64,000 nt of DNA from Bacillus sp. B1-b2 (GTDB lineage Bacteria > Bacillota > Bacilli > Bacillales > Cytobacillaceae). Under the pieces are notes generated by a model. That model saw nothing but the letters and a program-made list of their open reading frames with translations, made no database searches and was not told where the DNA came from. Below are positions 39,129 to 49,688 of the stretch, piece after piece; the stretch's first letter is position 1; every line of letters starts with the position of its first letter. The stretch covers positions 1 through 64,000 of the forward strand of contig NZ_WEHU01000008.1 of the NCBI RefSeq assembly GCF_009183415.1, given 5' to 3'. A program made the translations under genes and the position numbers.

Positions 39129-40049
39129 ATGGATAATGTTACCACAAATAATGATCAGCCTACCCATAAAATATTATGGAAGTTAACGCGGCCTCATACA
39201 CTGACAGCCTCTTTTGTACCAGTATCAATCGGTACGGTCTTGGCAGTCCCTCTTACCTCTATACATTGGGGCTTATTTTTTGCCATGATGTTTGCTTGTT
39301 TAATTATTCAAATAGCTACAAACCTTTTTAACGAATACTATGATTTCGTTAGAGGAATTGATACAGCTGATTCAGTTGGTATCGGTGGAGCTATTGTAAA
39401 CCATGGGATGAAACCTAAAACGGTATTAACTATGGCACTTACATTGTATCTAATTGCCCTTATACTAGGTGTTTATATATGTTCTAGTACTAGTTGGTGG
39501 ATAGCTTTAGTTGGCTTAGTAGGAATGGCTATTGGGTATCTTTATACTGGAGGACCACTACCAATCGCATACACACCATTCGGGGAAATTTTTTCTGGTG
39601 TTTGTATGGGATGTATCTTTATCTTAATATCATTCTTTATACAAACTGGTACATTAAGTCAAGAAAGCATTCTTATTTCTATTCCTGTTTCCGTTTTGAT
39701 TGGAGCCATTAATTTATCCAATAATATTCGTGATATAGAAGAGGACACGCTTGGTGGTCGAAAAACAATAGCTATTTTAATGGGATATGATAAAGCAGTC
39801 CAATTTCTTGCAGGTCTATTTATTTTCTCGTATTTATGGGTTATTGTTTTCGTTGCATTTGGCATTTTTACTCCATGGTTACTTATTGTTGTTCTATCTT
39901 TCAATAAACCATTACAAGCAATTAAGGGTTTCAAAGGTGGAAAAAGCCAAACTCCTATTGCGATGAAAAATACAGGCATGACAAATACCTTTTTCGGTCT
40001 ATTTATTACCATCGGCTATCTTCTATCCTTTTTAATGGAACGATTTTAA
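39129..40049 (+). CDS. MenA-type 1,4-dihydroxy-2-naphthoate polyprenyltransferase
   Basis: This UbiA-family integral membrane enzyme attaches the prenyl tail to dihydroxynaphthoate in menaquinone synthesis. It has 306 aa and about eight to nine helices. Both Asp-rich prenyl-diphosphate motifs are present: NLFNEYYDFVRGID near residue 68 and NNIRDIEEDTLGGRKT near 200. The ATG at 39129 follows AGAAAGGA; the longer frame to 39105 lies upstream of that site. It is inserted on the opposite strand between spo0A and spoIVB, which are adjacent in B. subtilis. It may be the sole MenA or an extra copy. Confidence 0.88.
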   Translation: MDNVTTNNDQPTHKILWKLTRPHTLTASFVPVSIGTVLAVPLTSIHWGLFFAMMFACLIIQIATNLFNEYYDFVRGIDTADSVGIGGAIVNHGMKPKTVLTMALTLYLIALILGVYICSSTSWWIALVGLVGMAIGYLYTGGPLPIAYTPFGEIFSGVCMGCIFILISFFIQTGTLSQESILISIPVSVLIGAINLSNNIRDIEEDTLGGRKTIAILMGYDKAVQFLAGLFIFSYLWVIVFVAFGIFTPWLLIVVLSFNKPLQAIKGFKGGKSQTPIAMKNTGMTNTFFGLFITIGYLLSFLMERF

Positions 40050-40051
40050 AA

Positions 40052-40090
40052 AAAAGCATGATGTAGAATTTTTCTACATCATGCTTTTTT
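40052..40090. terminator. Bidirectional terminator between menA-like gene and spoIVB
   Basis: A perfect 13-bp stem, GCATGATGTAGAA / TTCTACATCATGC, is flanked by A8 and T6 runs and serves both convergent genes. Confidence 0.95.
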
Positions 40091-40095
40091 CTTTG

Positions 40096-41391
40096 TTAGG
40101 AGGCTTTTTGTGCCTCTTTTTCATATATATCAATGCCTGCTTCATTAAGCATCCACTCTATATGAACACCATATCCACTTGTCGGATCATTAACAAACAC
40201 ATGTGTAACTGCTCCAATTAACTTTCCATCTTGAATAATTGGACTTCCGCTCATACCTTGTACAATTCCACCCGTTTTAGATAATAATTCTTTATCTGTA
40301 ACTTTGATAACTAACCCTTTTGTAGCTGGGTATTTTTGCGGTACAGAGCTTACTACTTCTATATCGAATAATTTAACCTCATCATTATCCACTACTGTTA
40401 ATATTTGAGCTGGACCTTCTTTTACCTGATCAGATAATGTGATGGGCATAGGGGTATCTAATATGCCATTACCGATTTCTTTATTTAGCTCGCCAAATAT
40501 TCCAAATGGGCTATTTGTCTTTATATTTCCGATAATTTCTTTATCTTCAGAAAATCTCGCTAACTTCTCGCCAGGATTGCCATTGCTTCCTTTTTCGATG
40601 CTAGTTACAGTGGAACGTAATACTTCACCATCATCTACAACAATCGGTTTTTTCGTATCCATATCTGAGATCACATGTCCTAAAGCACCGTATTTTCTTG
40701 ATTCAGGATGATAAAATGTCATCGTTCCAATACCTGCTGCAGAATCTCTGATATACAATCCTAATTTATACGATTGGTCACTTTTCTCCATCAGAGGGTA
40801 TAGCTCTGTTTTTATTTCTTCTTTATCTCTTTTAATCGTAATTTTCAAAGATTCTTTTGTTTCTCCAGCACTTTGAACAAAAGGTGCAACATCTGCCATT
40901 TTCTCTATCTTTGTACCATTGATATCAATAATCATATCGCCAACTTGTATATTAGCTTTTTCACCAGGGGATTGTTTCCCCTCATCTGTATTTACTTGAT
41001 GGTGTCCAACCACCAATACGCCAACAGTATTTAGTTTTACGCCTATCGATTGTCCGCCAGGAATCACTTTAAAGTCTTTTAGAACATTGACATCCACTTT
41101 TTTAATTGGGAAACCAGCAAGTTCAAGAATCATCTCATCTTTACCACTTTCTTTTCCATCTAAGGAAAACTTCCCTTTTTCCTGACTTAATGCAACAACA
41201 GAATCATCTTTTGTTACATTTGCTGTTACAGGTATAGCATCATTACTATTGATGTCCATATTTTGTCCTTCAAATAGTGTAACGCTTTTTGGAATGTGTA
41301 GATAATCTTGAAATGGCTTGTTAAAGCATAAGGATATTATGGAAACAAGGAGAATTCCACCAATTATTTTTCTAAGGATATCACTTTTCAT
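40096..41391 (-). CDS. spoIVB: SpoIVB serine peptidase
   Basis: This S55-family peptidase is secreted from the forespore into the intermembrane space and triggers pro-sigma-K processing by cleaving SpoIVFA. It has 431 aa. There is one N-terminal membrane segment, a PDZ domain at about 110-195 ([30 protein letters not shown]) and the peptidase domain. The catalytic histidine lies in GALGHVISD, and serine in [20 protein letters not shown] near residue 387. It lies downstream of recN, as in B. subtilis. Confidence 0.96.
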   Translation of the reverse strand: MKSDILRKIIGGILLVSIISLCFNKPFQDYLHIPKSVTLFEGQNMDINSNDAIPVTANVTKDDSVVALSQEKGKFSLDGKESGKDEMILELAGFPIKKVDVNVLKDFKVIPGGQSIGVKLNTVGVLVVGHHQVNTDEGKQSPGEKANIQVGDMIIDINGTKIEKMADVAPFVQSAGETKESLKITIKRDKEEIKTELYPLMEKSDQSYKLGLYIRDSAAGIGTMTFYHPESRKYGALGHVISDMDTKKPIVVDDGEVLRSTVTSIEKGSNGNPGEKLARFSEDKEIIGNIKTNSPFGIFGELNKEIGNGILDTPMPITLSDQVKEGPAQILTVVDNDEVKLFDIEVVSSVPQKYPATKGLVIKVTDKELLSKTGGIVQGMSGSPIIQDGKLIGAVTHVFVNDPTSGYGVHIEWMLNEAGIDIYEKEAQKAS

Positions 41392-41557
41392 ATCACTTCA
41401 CTCTCCTCGCTTCTGCTTCTATTCACCATATCTTTTTTGGCTACATATATAACTTTGCCTGTATTTGTGTCATTTATAACTGTTAAAAAATACTTGAGGA
41501 TAATATTAAATCTTTCAATTATAAATTAGGAAAAATACTTACTAAAATCAGATTAAA

Positions 41558-41589
41558 AAAAAGAAAACACCTCTGCACATTTGCAGAGG
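41558..41589 (-). terminator. Terminator of recN
   Basis: CCTCTGC / GCAGAGG with a 6-nt loop and a long T-rich tail on the minus strand, 10 nt beyond the recN stop. Confidence 0.85.
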
Positions 41590-41598
41590 CGGCAATGT

Positions 41599-43287
41599 CT
41601 ATCTTTTAGTCTTAGCTTTTTGCGCTAATTTTAACAGCTCTTTTGCATGTTTTTTTGTTAAATCAGTAATTTCTGCGCCAGAAATCATTCTTCCTATTTC
41701 TTTAATTTTGTCTTGCTGTGATAAAGGTAACACCGAGGTAGATGTTCTACCTTCTTGTATTTGTTTAGCTATGAACAGATGCGTGTCTGCCATAGCAGCC
41801 ACTTGTGGTAAATGAGAGATACATAATACTTGCGAATCTAATGCAACATGATGTATCTTCTCTGCAATAGCTTGTGCTACCCTTCCACTTACTCCTGTAT
41901 CCACTTCGTCAAAAATGATGGAAGTGATTCCTTGATGTTTAGAAAAAATACTTTTCAAAGCAAGCATCATTCTAGACAACTCTCCACCAGATACTATCTT
42001 GGAGAACGGTTTTAAAGGCTCACCTGGGTTTGTTGAAATATAAAATTCAACTGAATCCATTCCATTTTTGGAAACTTGATCTTCGTCCATTTGAATTCTT
42101 ACTTCAAAAACCGTTTTTTCCATATAAAGCTCTTTTAACTCTTGATGAATATCATCTGTTAGTCGTTGTGCAGCTTTTCTTCTTAAGGAATTTAGCTCAT
42201 TTGCTTCTACTAATAAATCTTTTTTCAAAGAAGATAGCTCTTTCTCAAGTATGTCAATATGTGTTTCTTTATTTTGAAGTGTTTCAAGCTCTTCTTCGAT
42301 TTTGGCAGCGTACTCTAAGATTTCTCCCACTGTTTTTCCATATTTTCTCTTTAATGTATTTATTTCATTTAATCGAGTTTCTATCGTATTAATTCGTTCT
42401 GGATCATACTCTAAATAATCTAGAGCACTTCTCATTTTACTTGCTACATCTTCTAAAATATAATAGCTATTGGAAACCGATTCAGCCATTTCTTTATATT
42501 CTGTATCTAAACTAGCGGCTTCCTCCATATTCCCCATCACTTCTCCAAGCCAATCTAATCCTCTTTGTTCTCCTCTTAGCGCATTATAGCCTGTCTGAAT
42601 ACTATCAAAGATTTTTTCAAAATTACTCAATCTCTTTCTTTCTTCGAGCAAATCTTCATCTTCATTTAATGTAAGCTGTGCTTGTTCAATTTCATTGAAT
42701 TGAAATTGTAGCAAGTCCAATCGTTGTGCCATTTGTTGCTCATTTTCCGTTAAACTCGTGAGCTTCTTGCTCGTTTGCATATAGTTTCTATAAATGGATT
42801 CATATTCAGATAAAACAGGAGATAATTCATTCATCGCAAAAGTATCTAATAAACCTAGATGCTTCGTTTCATCCATTAACTCTTGATGTTCATGCTGACC
42901 ATGTATATCAATGAAAGTAGCACCAATTTCTCGTAATGTAGAGATTGTAATTAACTTTCCATTAATTCGACATACACTTTTCCCCGAAAGAGCTATATCC
43001 CTTTTCAGTACAATAGCTCCTTCTTCAATGTCAATTCCGAACTCATTCATTTTCTTAAAACAAGGATGACCATCCTCAATATAAAATAATCCTTCTATTT
43101 CTGCTTTATCTTCTCCATGGCGTACAAATTCAGCTGATCCTCTACCACCAACTAATAAGTTAATAGCATCAATAATAATGGATTTACCTGCACCAGTCTC
43201 ACCTGTTAAAACAGTTAACCCTTTATTAAAGGAAATAGATAATTTATCAATAATGGCAAAGTTTTTTATAGATAGTTCACTTAACAC
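41599..43287 (-). CDS. recN: DNA repair protein RecN
   Basis: This SMC-like ATPase acts early at DNA double-strand breaks. It has 562 aa. Walker A GETGAGKSIIIDAINLL is at residue 30. Long coiled-coil segments occupy about 155-370. The signature KIVSGGELSRMMLALK and Walker B TSIIFDEVDTGVSG follow. The C-terminal part carries CISHLPQVAAMADTH. It follows argR after 18 nt, the conserved order. Confidence 0.96.
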   Translation of the reverse strand: MLSELSIKNFAIIDKLSISFNKGLTVLTGETGAGKSIIIDAINLLVGGRGSAEFVRHGEDKAEIEGLFYIEDGHPCFKKMNEFGIDIEEGAIVLKRDIALSGKSVCRINGKLITISTLREIGATFIDIHGQHEHQELMDETKHLGLLDTFAMNELSPVLSEYESIYRNYMQTSKKLTSLTENEQQMAQRLDLLQFQFNEIEQAQLTLNEDEDLLEERKRLSNFEKIFDSIQTGYNALRGEQRGLDWLGEVMGNMEEAASLDTEYKEMAESVSNSYYILEDVASKMRSALDYLEYDPERINTIETRLNEINTLKRKYGKTVGEILEYAAKIEEELETLQNKETHIDILEKELSSLKKDLLVEANELNSLRRKAAQRLTDDIHQELKELYMEKTVFEVRIQMDEDQVSKNGMDSVEFYISTNPGEPLKPFSKIVSGGELSRMMLALKSIFSKHQGITSIIFDEVDTGVSGRVAQAIAEKIHHVALDSQVLCISHLPQVAAMADTHLFIAKQIQEGRTSTSVLPLSQQDKIKEIGRMISGAEITDLTKKHAKELLKLAQKAKTKR

Positions 43288-43305
43288 AATATCATACCTC
43301 CATTG

Positions 43306-43755
43306 TTACAGCATATCTAGGAAGCGTTCACTTATTTGTTTTCCATCGGCGTCTGATCGACAAATTATTAGGCATGTGTCATCTCCACATATTGTCCCTA
43401 ATATTTCATCCCAATCTAAATTATCGATTAAAGCCCCTATAGCTTGAGCGTTTCCTGGCAAAGATTTAAGTACAAGTAAATTACCTGCAGAGTCCAACTT
43501 AACAAAAGAGTCCAACAGCATTCTTTTCAGCTTTTGCAGGGGGTTAAATCGTTGATCTGCAGGTAAGCTATATTTATATCGTCCATCTTGTAATGGTACC
43601 TTTACGAGATGTAACTCTTTAATATCACGCGATACTGTTGCTTGTGTTACATTGTAGCCCGCACTTTTCAATTCATCTACTAGCTCGTCTTGTGTTTCAA
43701 TATCATTATTAGAGATAATCTCTCTAATTTTTATATGCCTTTGCCCTTTATTCAT
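43306..43755 (-). CDS. argR: Arginine repressor ArgR/AhrC
   Basis: This hexameric regulator represses arginine synthesis and activates its catabolism when arginine is bound. It has 149 aa, exactly the B. subtilis AhrC length from ATG at 43755 ([14 protein letters not shown]). An ATG three codons earlier lies inside the AAGGATGG site. The winged helix covers residues 1-70 ([17 protein letters not shown]) and the oligomerisation/arginine-binding domain ends with [14 protein letters not shown]. The nearby artPQR genes could be targets. Confidence 0.95.
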   Translation of the reverse strand: MNKGQRHIKIREIISNNDIETQDELVDELKSAGYNVTQATVSRDIKELHLVKVPLQDGRYKYSLPADQRFNPLQKLKRMLLDSFVKLDSAGNLLVLKSLPGNAQAIGALIDNLDWDEILGTICGDDTCLIICRSDADGKQISERFLDML

Positions 43756-43764
43756 TTTTTCCAT

Positions 43765-44062
43765 CCTTTATTTTTTTTTGAAATTAATTCACCTTAAGCA
43801 TAATCATTAATGACTACACAGTTCATAAATCATTCTGTCTAAGAAACCATTATTTCGATACAATCTGACATCATTCTCTTCTTCTTTATTTTACCTAATG
43901 TTCGTATTTTTACAAGAATAAACAAAGCTAATCCTTCGAACAAATAAAAAAAATTATGGATAAAAGAAAAAGGATAGAACTTTAATGCACTATTTTTTAA
44001 GTAATCATTCTCCGCTTACTCAAATTATAGATGCGTCAAGTATCCCATCCTTTAGACCATTA
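43765..44062. other. Intergenic region between tlyA and argR
   Basis: About 300 nt without a gene. It should contain the tlyA terminator and the argR promoter. Only weak inverted repeats are visible (AAAGGAT...ATCCTTT spanning about 43968-44054), so neither is called. Confidence 0.4.
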
Positions 44063-44890
44063 CTATTCTGTTTCTTTTTTTGATTTTAATTCTTGATGTG
44101 CAGCTTCAACTGTCCCTTTTATATCATAAGTATTTACTCCATCATGCGTTCCTTCTTGCCAATATAGATGAAGTAAAAACTCAATATTTCCATCTCCTCC
44201 TGTAATAGGGGAAAAAGAAAGGTTTTTAATTACATATCCTTCTTTTTTTGCAAAATCAATAATATATTCTAGAACAGATTCATGCACTTTTCTATCTCTT
44301 ACTATTCCCTTTTTACCCACTTGTTCTCTTCCAGCTTCGAATTGCGGCTTCACAAGGGCAATGACATCACTTTCAGATGCTAATAATGTCTTTAATACCG
44401 GGAGAATTAGCTTTAAAGATATAAAGGAGACATCAATAGAAGAAATTGTTGGCATATCTCCTTTTAGGTCACTAGGTGTAACATAGCGGAAGTTTGTTCT
44501 TTCCATTACAATAACACGTTCATCTTGGCGCAACTTCCATGCTAGTTGATTGTATCCTACATCTAATGCATAAGATTGTTTTGCTCCATTTTGTAAGGCA
44601 CAATCCGTAAATCCACCAGTAGATGATCCTATATCTAACAGCACTTTATCCTGCATATTCACATCAAATACTTTCAGTGCTTTCTCGAGTTTTAAGCCAC
44701 CTCTAGAAACATATTGTAACGTTTTCCCCTTAACTGTTAAGGTACTATCTACACTTATTTTTTCTCCAGGCTTATCAATTCGATTTTCATCATGATAAAC
44801 AATTCCAGCCATTACTGCTCGTTTTGCTTTTTCTCTTGTTTCAAATAACCCCTGGTTTACTAATAATACATCTATTCTTTCTTTCTTCAT
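44063..44890 (-). CDS. tlyA: TlyA-family rRNA 2'-O-methyltransferase (YqxC-like)
   Basis: The protein is 275 aa. An N-terminal S4 RNA-binding domain (RIDVLLVNQGLFETREKAKRAV, residues 4-60) precedes an FtsJ-like methyltransferase domain. The SAM motif is LLDIGSSTGGFTDCALQNGA near 85, with catalytic-tetrad candidates K61, D and K in LVKPQFEAG. TlyA of mycobacteria methylates 16S and 23S rRNA cytidines; the Bacillus homologue is less well studied. The ATG at 44890 lies 7 nt after dxs and matches homologue length; the longer frame overlaps dxs. Confidence 0.9.
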   Translation of the reverse strand: MKKERIDVLLVNQGLFETREKAKRAVMAGIVYHDENRIDKPGEKISVDSTLTVKGKTLQYVSRGGLKLEKALKVFDVNMQDKVLLDIGSSTGGFTDCALQNGAKQSYALDVGYNQLAWKLRQDERVIVMERTNFRYVTPSDLKGDMPTISSIDVSFISLKLILPVLKTLLASESDVIALVKPQFEAGREQVGKKGIVRDRKVHESVLEYIIDFAKKEGYVIKNLSFSPITGGDGNIEFLLHLYWQEGTHDGVNTYDIKGTVEAAHQELKSKKETE

Positions 44891-44897
44891 GAATGTT

Positions 44898-46790
44898 CTA
44901 TGCCCTCTTTTGCTTTTTTCTAGCAATATATACAATTCTTTTTATTACTTCTTCTTTCGTTAAATTGATTTCATTTAACAAGGAAGCAACATCTCCATGT
45001 TCAATAAATTCATCTGGAATTCCCATACGATCGATTATATTACCACCATATCCATGATCATGAGCATATTCCAGTACGTAACTTCCAAATCCGCCTTGTA
45101 ATATTGCTTCTTCAACCGTAAGAATTGGAATCTGCATTTTTAATAGTTCATTCAGCATTTGTTCATCAAGTGGTTTAATGAACCTCGCATTTATTACCTT
45201 TACTTGAATTCCCTGATTCTCTAATTCTTCCGCCGCAGACATTGCCATTTCTATAGTCGTTCCAAATGTAAGTATTGCGGCATCTGTTCCCTCTTTAAGA
45301 ACTTCCCATGTACCAATAGGAATAGTTTGTAAGGTCGTATCCATTTTTACGCCCAAGCCGTTTCCACGAGGAAAGCGCATAGCAATTGGTCCATCATTAT
45401 ATTCTATGGCCGTATAAACCATATGCTGTCCTTCATTTTCATCCTTTGGCATCATTAAAACAAGATTCGGCATATGTCTTAAAAAGGAAATATCATATAT
45501 TCCTTGATGGGTTTCTCCATCTGCTCCAACAAGGCCAGCACGATCAATGCCGATAAATACATTTAAATTTTGACGACAAACATCATGTAACATTTGATCA
45601 TAGGCTCTTTGAAGGAAGGTAGAGTAAATAGCTAAAAACGGCTTCATTTTCTGTGTAGCAAGACCAGCTGCGACTGTTACTGCATGCTGTTCTGCAATTC
45701 CTACATCTAGCATTCTGTCAGGAAATTCCTTCGCAAAATTTTCCAACTTAGAACCTACAGGCATTGCAGGAGTAATGGCAACAATTCTCTCGTCCTGTCT
45801 CGCTAACTGTAAAACCGTATCACTTACTAGCTTACTCCAAGCTGGTGCAGCTATCTTAGGTTTTATGATATCTCCTGTTTCAATTTTATAAGGTCCTGTT
45901 CCATGCCATGTACCAATTTTATCTTCTTCAGCTGGAGTGAACCCTTTTCCTTTTTTCGTAATTACATGTAGCAATACAGGACCTTCTGTTTTTTTGGCAT
46001 AATTTAAGTGCTCTATTAAATCTTCATAATCATGTCCATCAACAGGTCCTAAATACGTAAAGCCTAGTTCTTCAAAAAACACGCCAGAAACAAGTAAGTA
46101 TTTTAAGCTGTCCTTAATTCTTTCGGCTGTTGCTGCCATCTTGCCGCCCACAGCAGGAATTTTTTTGAGCATCATTTCTAATTCATCTTTTACCCATTGA
46201 TACTTTCCAGCCGTTCTAAGTCTTCCTAACACATGATGAAGAGCACCAACATTTGGTGCAATAGACATTTCATTATCGTTTAAGATAACAATCATATTCG
46301 TCTTTTCATCCCCAATATGGTTAAGGGCTTCTAATGCCATACCGCCTGTTAAGGCACCATCTCCAATGATCGGAATAACATAAGAATCTTCTTTCTTAAT
46401 ATCTCGTGCGACAGCCATCCCCATTGCTGCTGAAAGCGATGTAGAGCTATGACCTGTTTCCCATACATCATGTTCACTTTCATTCATCTTAGGAAAACCA
46501 GAAAGTCCCTTGTATTGTCTTAACGTATCAAAGTCTTTCGCTCTTCCAGTAAGAATTTTATGAACATATGATTGGTGCCCTACGTCCCAAAGCATTTTAT
46601 CTTTTGGGCTGTCAAAGCACTTATGCAGGGCGATCGTCAACTCCACTACTCCTAAATTTGGTCCAATATGTCCACCAGTTGTAGATAATTTGTTAATTAA
46701 AAAATGGCGGATTTCTTTACTAAGCTCTTGTAGCTCTTCATTCGATAGCTTTTTTAAGAAAGATGGATTTTCAATAGACATTAAATCCAT
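44898..46790 (-). CDS. dxs: 1-deoxy-D-xylulose-5-phosphate synthase
   Basis: This thiamine-diphosphate enzyme is the first step of the MEP isoprenoid pathway. It has 630 aa from ATG at 46790 ([12 protein letters not shown]), matching the B. subtilis N-terminus. An upstream in-frame ATG at 46841 would add 17 residues; neither start has a strong ribosome binding site. Cofactor motif [18 protein letters not shown] near 150 and the transketolase motif in the C-terminal half ([14 protein letters not shown]) are intact. It sits downstream of ispA, which extends the same pathway. Confidence 0.95.
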   Translation of the reverse strand: MDLMSIENPSFLKKLSNEELQELSKEIRHFLINKLSTTGGHIGPNLGVVELTIALHKCFDSPKDKMLWDVGHQSYVHKILTGRAKDFDTLRQYKGLSGFPKMNESEHDVWETGHSSTSLSAAMGMAVARDIKKEDSYVIPIIGDGALTGGMALEALNHIGDEKTNMIVILNDNEMSIAPNVGALHHVLGRLRTAGKYQWVKDELEMMLKKIPAVGGKMAATAERIKDSLKYLLVSGVFFEELGFTYLGPVDGHDYEDLIEHLNYAKKTEGPVLLHVITKKGKGFTPAEEDKIGTWHGTGPYKIETGDIIKPKIAAPAWSKLVSDTVLQLARQDERIVAITPAMPVGSKLENFAKEFPDRMLDVGIAEQHAVTVAAGLATQKMKPFLAIYSTFLQRAYDQMLHDVCRQNLNVFIGIDRAGLVGADGETHQGIYDISFLRHMPNLVLMMPKDENEGQHMVYTAIEYNDGPIAMRFPRGNGLGVKMDTTLQTIPIGTWEVLKEGTDAAILTFGTTIEMAMSAAEELENQGIQVKVINARFIKPLDEQMLNELLKMQIPILTVEEAILQGGFGSYVLEYAHDHGYGGNIIDRMGIPDEFIEHGDVASLLNEINLTKEEVIKRIVYIARKKQKRA

Positions 46791-47037
46791 TCCAAACAAC
46801 TCGCTTTCCTTCAATTTATAACCAAAATATGAACGATTCATTTATTCGTTTTCATCAATTAAGTATTAGTTTCCTTTTAAAAGCATTGCCATACTTTTAC
46901 CTATAGAATACCTTTTTTCTGCAAAATTCCTATTTATCCTTAGTTAAATATGTATTATACCATTTATCTGCCTATATTAGTAGTAATTCTATATAGCCAT
47001 AAGGCAAATACTAAGAAGAAAGTATGTGGAGTTTCAT

Positions 47038-47128
47038 AAAAGGGATGCCTCCACTTTTTGACACGGCAACACCTAGAAAAATCTTGATGATTAACTAGTG
47101 AAGCTAAATCTTTAGAGACATCCCTTTC
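47038..47128. repeat. 91-bp element with terminal inverted repeats, MITE or IS-end like
   Basis: The ends AAAGGGATGCCTCCA and, in opposite orientation, AAAGGGATGTCTCTA match at 13 of 15 positions. Just inside the left end is CACTTTTTGACACGGC, which resembles transposon-end sequence seen in Bacillaceae elements. No clear target-site duplication and no transposase are visible. It lies in the 340-nt gap between ispA and dxs, which are usually close. The rest of this gap (46791-47183) shows nothing else. Confidence 0.4.
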
Positions 47129-47183
47129 CGTATATATACCCTTTTTAAAAGGAAGCTTAAACTTACGTTTTATGTTCCTATTA

Positions 47184-48077
47184 TTAGTTATTTCTTGAAG
47201 CAATCAAATCAGTGATTTGTTCAAGGATAGAGCTTTTTATGTTTAACTCATGAAGAATACTTTTTGCTCTAGAAATATGCATATCTAACTCACTTTTCGC
47301 ACCATCCATTGTTAAGATTTTAGGATATGTGCTTTTATGATTATCCATATCACTTCCTACAGGCTTTCCAATAACCGCTTCGTCCCCTTCCAAATCAAGA
47401 ATATCATCACGAATCTGAAAGGCTAAACCTAAATGGAAAGCAAACTCCTTTAACTGACTAATTTGATAGTCACTTGCTCCAGCAAGAATGGCTCCTATCT
47501 CAATACTTACACCAAGGAGTTTTCCTGTTTTATGTACATGAATGTATTCTAATTCTTCTTTTGTTAACTCTTTATTCTCGCCTTCGATATCAGCAATTTG
47601 TCCACCAACCATTCCTTCAGCTCCAGCAGCTTCAGCAAGCAATTGAATACATTGGATTAATTTCTGTGCTGGGATATCCTCCAGTGGCATTTTAGCCATT
47701 AATTGAAAACTATATGTTAATAAAGCATCGCCTGCAAGAATAGCAACTGCTTCTCCGTATACCTTATGATTAGTAGGAATGCCTCTACGTAGATCATCAT
47801 CATCCATACTTGGGAGGTCATCATGGATGAGAGAGTATGTATGTATCATTTCAATTGCAACACTTGGTAATAACCCCTTTAACGGATCTTTCTCAAAAGC
47901 ATACAGAGTTCCAAATAATAATAAGGGACGAATTCTTTTCCCTCCTGCACTTAAGGAGTAAAGGATAGAATCTTTTAAGATAGGAGGAGCTATTAAGTTC
48001 TCTACAGAGTTCTTTAGCTCTTGCTCCAAAGCCTTTTTATATTTTTCTGTAAAAGTAGATAAAGGTAAATTACTCAA
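47184..48077 (-). CDS. ispA: Farnesyl diphosphate synthase
   Basis: This short-chain isoprenyl diphosphate synthase makes C15 farnesyl diphosphate for menaquinone, undecaprenyl phosphate and other lipids. It has 297 aa. The first Asp-rich motif, LIHDDLPSMDDDDLRRG near residue 83, has two residues between the aspartate pairs, as in bacterial FPP synthases. The second is DDILDLEGD near 225. It overlaps no neighbour but follows xseB by 3 nt, as in B. subtilis yqiD. Confidence 0.95.
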   Translation of the reverse strand: MSNLPLSTFTEKYKKALEQELKNSVENLIAPPILKDSILYSLSAGGKRIRPLLLFGTLYAFEKDPLKGLLPSVAIEMIHTYSLIHDDLPSMDDDDLRRGIPTNHKVYGEAVAILAGDALLTYSFQLMAKMPLEDIPAQKLIQCIQLLAEAAGAEGMVGGQIADIEGENKELTKEELEYIHVHKTGKLLGVSIEIGAILAGASDYQISQLKEFAFHLGLAFQIRDDILDLEGDEAVIGKPVGSDMDNHKSTYPKILTMDGAKSELDMHISRAKSILHELNIKSSILEQITDLIASRNN

Positions 48078-48080
48078 GTC

Positions 48081-48320
48081 TTATTCCCCCTCTGGCATAG
48101 AAAAAGTCTGTTTTTGTCCATTGTCAGTGACTATTTCTGCTAATTGTTCTTCTACATTCTTAAGCTTATCATGACAATATTTAGATAATTCCATTCCCTT
48201 TTTGTAAGTATTGATTGCTTCTTCTAAAGGAACATCTCCTTCTTCTAGTTTATCAACAAGACGTTCCAATTCTTCCATTGCTTCCTCGAAAGATTGCTCT
48301 TTTTCGATTTCTTTTGCCAC
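48081..48320 (-). CDS. xseB: Exodeoxyribonuclease VII small subunit
   Basis: This 79-aa helical protein binds the XseA large subunit in the enzyme that degrades single-stranded DNA from both ends. The conserved core reads SFEEAMEELERLVDKLEEGD then LEEAINTYKKGMELSKYCHDKL. It starts 2 nt after xseA, so translation is probably coupled. Confidence 0.95.
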   Translation of the reverse strand: MAKEIEKEQSFEEAMEELERLVDKLEEGDVPLEEAINTYKKGMELSKYCHDKLKNVEEQLAEIVTDNGQKQTFSMPEGE

Positions 48321-48322
48321 TT

Positions 48323-49669
48323 TTATCGCTCCTTTATCGAAATAATTTCTGCCTGAACTTTCCCATCAGAGAAATGTATTTCCACCTGATCTTTAGGTTT
48401 GATTTGTTGAACATTACTTAATAAATTCCCATTTTCATCATATGCAACACTATAGCCTCTCTCTAATATTTTCAAAGGACTCAAAGCATCCATTTTGCCA
48501 ATTAAAGAACCAAATGCTTGTTTTTTAGCTTTTGTGATTAGGTCTGTGTTACGAATTAGGTTTTTCTGTAAATGCTCTAAATCTGTTCTTGCCTTTTCTA
48601 TATATTGTTGCGGATGGTTTTTCTTTAATTGTTTCGTTACTACTTCCTGTTCATTCATTTTCCACTCATAAATTCTCAGCATTAAACGGGACAACTGCTC
48701 TGTTTGTTTATCCAATTGCTCTAGCTTTTGATCATACAAAACTTTCGGATAGCGAAATGCATAAGAGCGTTGTATTCTATTAAGTCGGACCTTTTGCAAT
48801 TCATATTTTTCTTTCATGGCTCTTATTAATCGAGATTGTTTATTAATTAATCGCTCCATTAAGTCCTCTACATGTGGAGCCGCAAGTTCTGCTGCACCTG
48901 TTGGAGTGGGAGCTCTTAAATCAGCAACAAAATCTGCTATAGTAAAGTCTGTTTCATGACCTACAGCTGAAATGATAGGTACATTTGATTGATAGATTGC
49001 CCTAGCAACTATTTCCTCATTAAATGCCCATAATTCTTCAATAGATCCTCCACCTCTACCAACAATTAGTACATCCATATTAGGTTGCTCTAACTCATTT
49101 GCCATTTGTATGGCACGAACAATGGAGCGGCCAGCTCCCTCCCCTTGTACAAGCGCAGGAAATATAACCACTTTTGCAATAGGGTATCTTCTTTTAATTG
49201 TCGTTAAAATATCTCTAATAGCAGCTCCAGTTGGTGATGTAATAACACCTATAGCACGTGGATACTTTGGTATTTGTTTCTTATGTGTATCAGCAAACAA
49301 TCCTTCTTCTTCTAGTTTTGCTTTTAACTGCTCATAAGCCAAATAAAGGTCGCCGACTCCATCTGGTTGCATTTCTTGTACATACATTTGATATTGACCG
49401 CTAGATTCATAAACCGTAATGCTGCCTTTGACAAGCACTTTCATTCCATTCTCAGGTTGAAATTTCATCTGTTGATTTTGTCTAGCAAACATCACAGCGA
49501 GAATTCTTGCTTTCTCATCCTTTAATGTAAAATACATATGACCACTAGAGTGTTGTTTGAAATTAGAAATTTCCCCCTTCACCATTACTTGGTGAAGATG
49601 AGGGTCAGCGTCGAATTTTCTTTTTATGTACTTGGTAAGCGCGTATACTGATAAATACTTTGAATCCAT
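48323..49669 (-). CDS. xseA: Exodeoxyribonuclease VII large subunit
   Basis: The catalytic subunit has 448 aa. An N-terminal OB-fold (VMVKGEISNFKQHSSGHMYF) is followed by the catalytic core with GVITSPTGAAIRDI, VGRGGGSIEELWAFN and the conserved SAVGHETDFTIADFVADLRAPTP segment. A long coiled-coil C-terminus binds XseB. In B. subtilis folD lies between nusB and xseA; here only 116 nt separate them. Confidence 0.95.
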   Translation of the reverse strand: MDSKYLSVYALTKYIKRKFDADPHLHQVMVKGEISNFKQHSSGHMYFTLKDEKARILAVMFARQNQQMKFQPENGMKVLVKGSITVYESSGQYQMYVQEMQPDGVGDLYLAYEQLKAKLEEEGLFADTHKKQIPKYPRAIGVITSPTGAAIRDILTTIKRRYPIAKVVIFPALVQGEGAGRSIVRAIQMANELEQPNMDVLIVGRGGGSIEELWAFNEEIVARAIYQSNVPIISAVGHETDFTIADFVADLRAPTPTGAAELAAPHVEDLMERLINKQSRLIRAMKEKYELQKVRLNRIQRSYAFRYPKVLYDQKLEQLDKQTEQLSRLMLRIYEWKMNEQEVVTKQLKKNHPQQYIEKARTDLEHLQKNLIRNTDLITKAKKQAFGSLIGKMDALSPLKILERGYSVAYDENGNLLSNVQQIKPKDQVEIHFSDGKVQAEIISIKER

Positions 49670-49688
49670 ATAAAAATCTCCTTATACA

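Noticed and set aside
46964-47203. 79-codon frame between ispA and dxs
   Set aside because: It overlaps the ispA end and the inverted-repeat element, has no ribosome binding site and no recognisable domain. It may reflect a transposon remnant at most.
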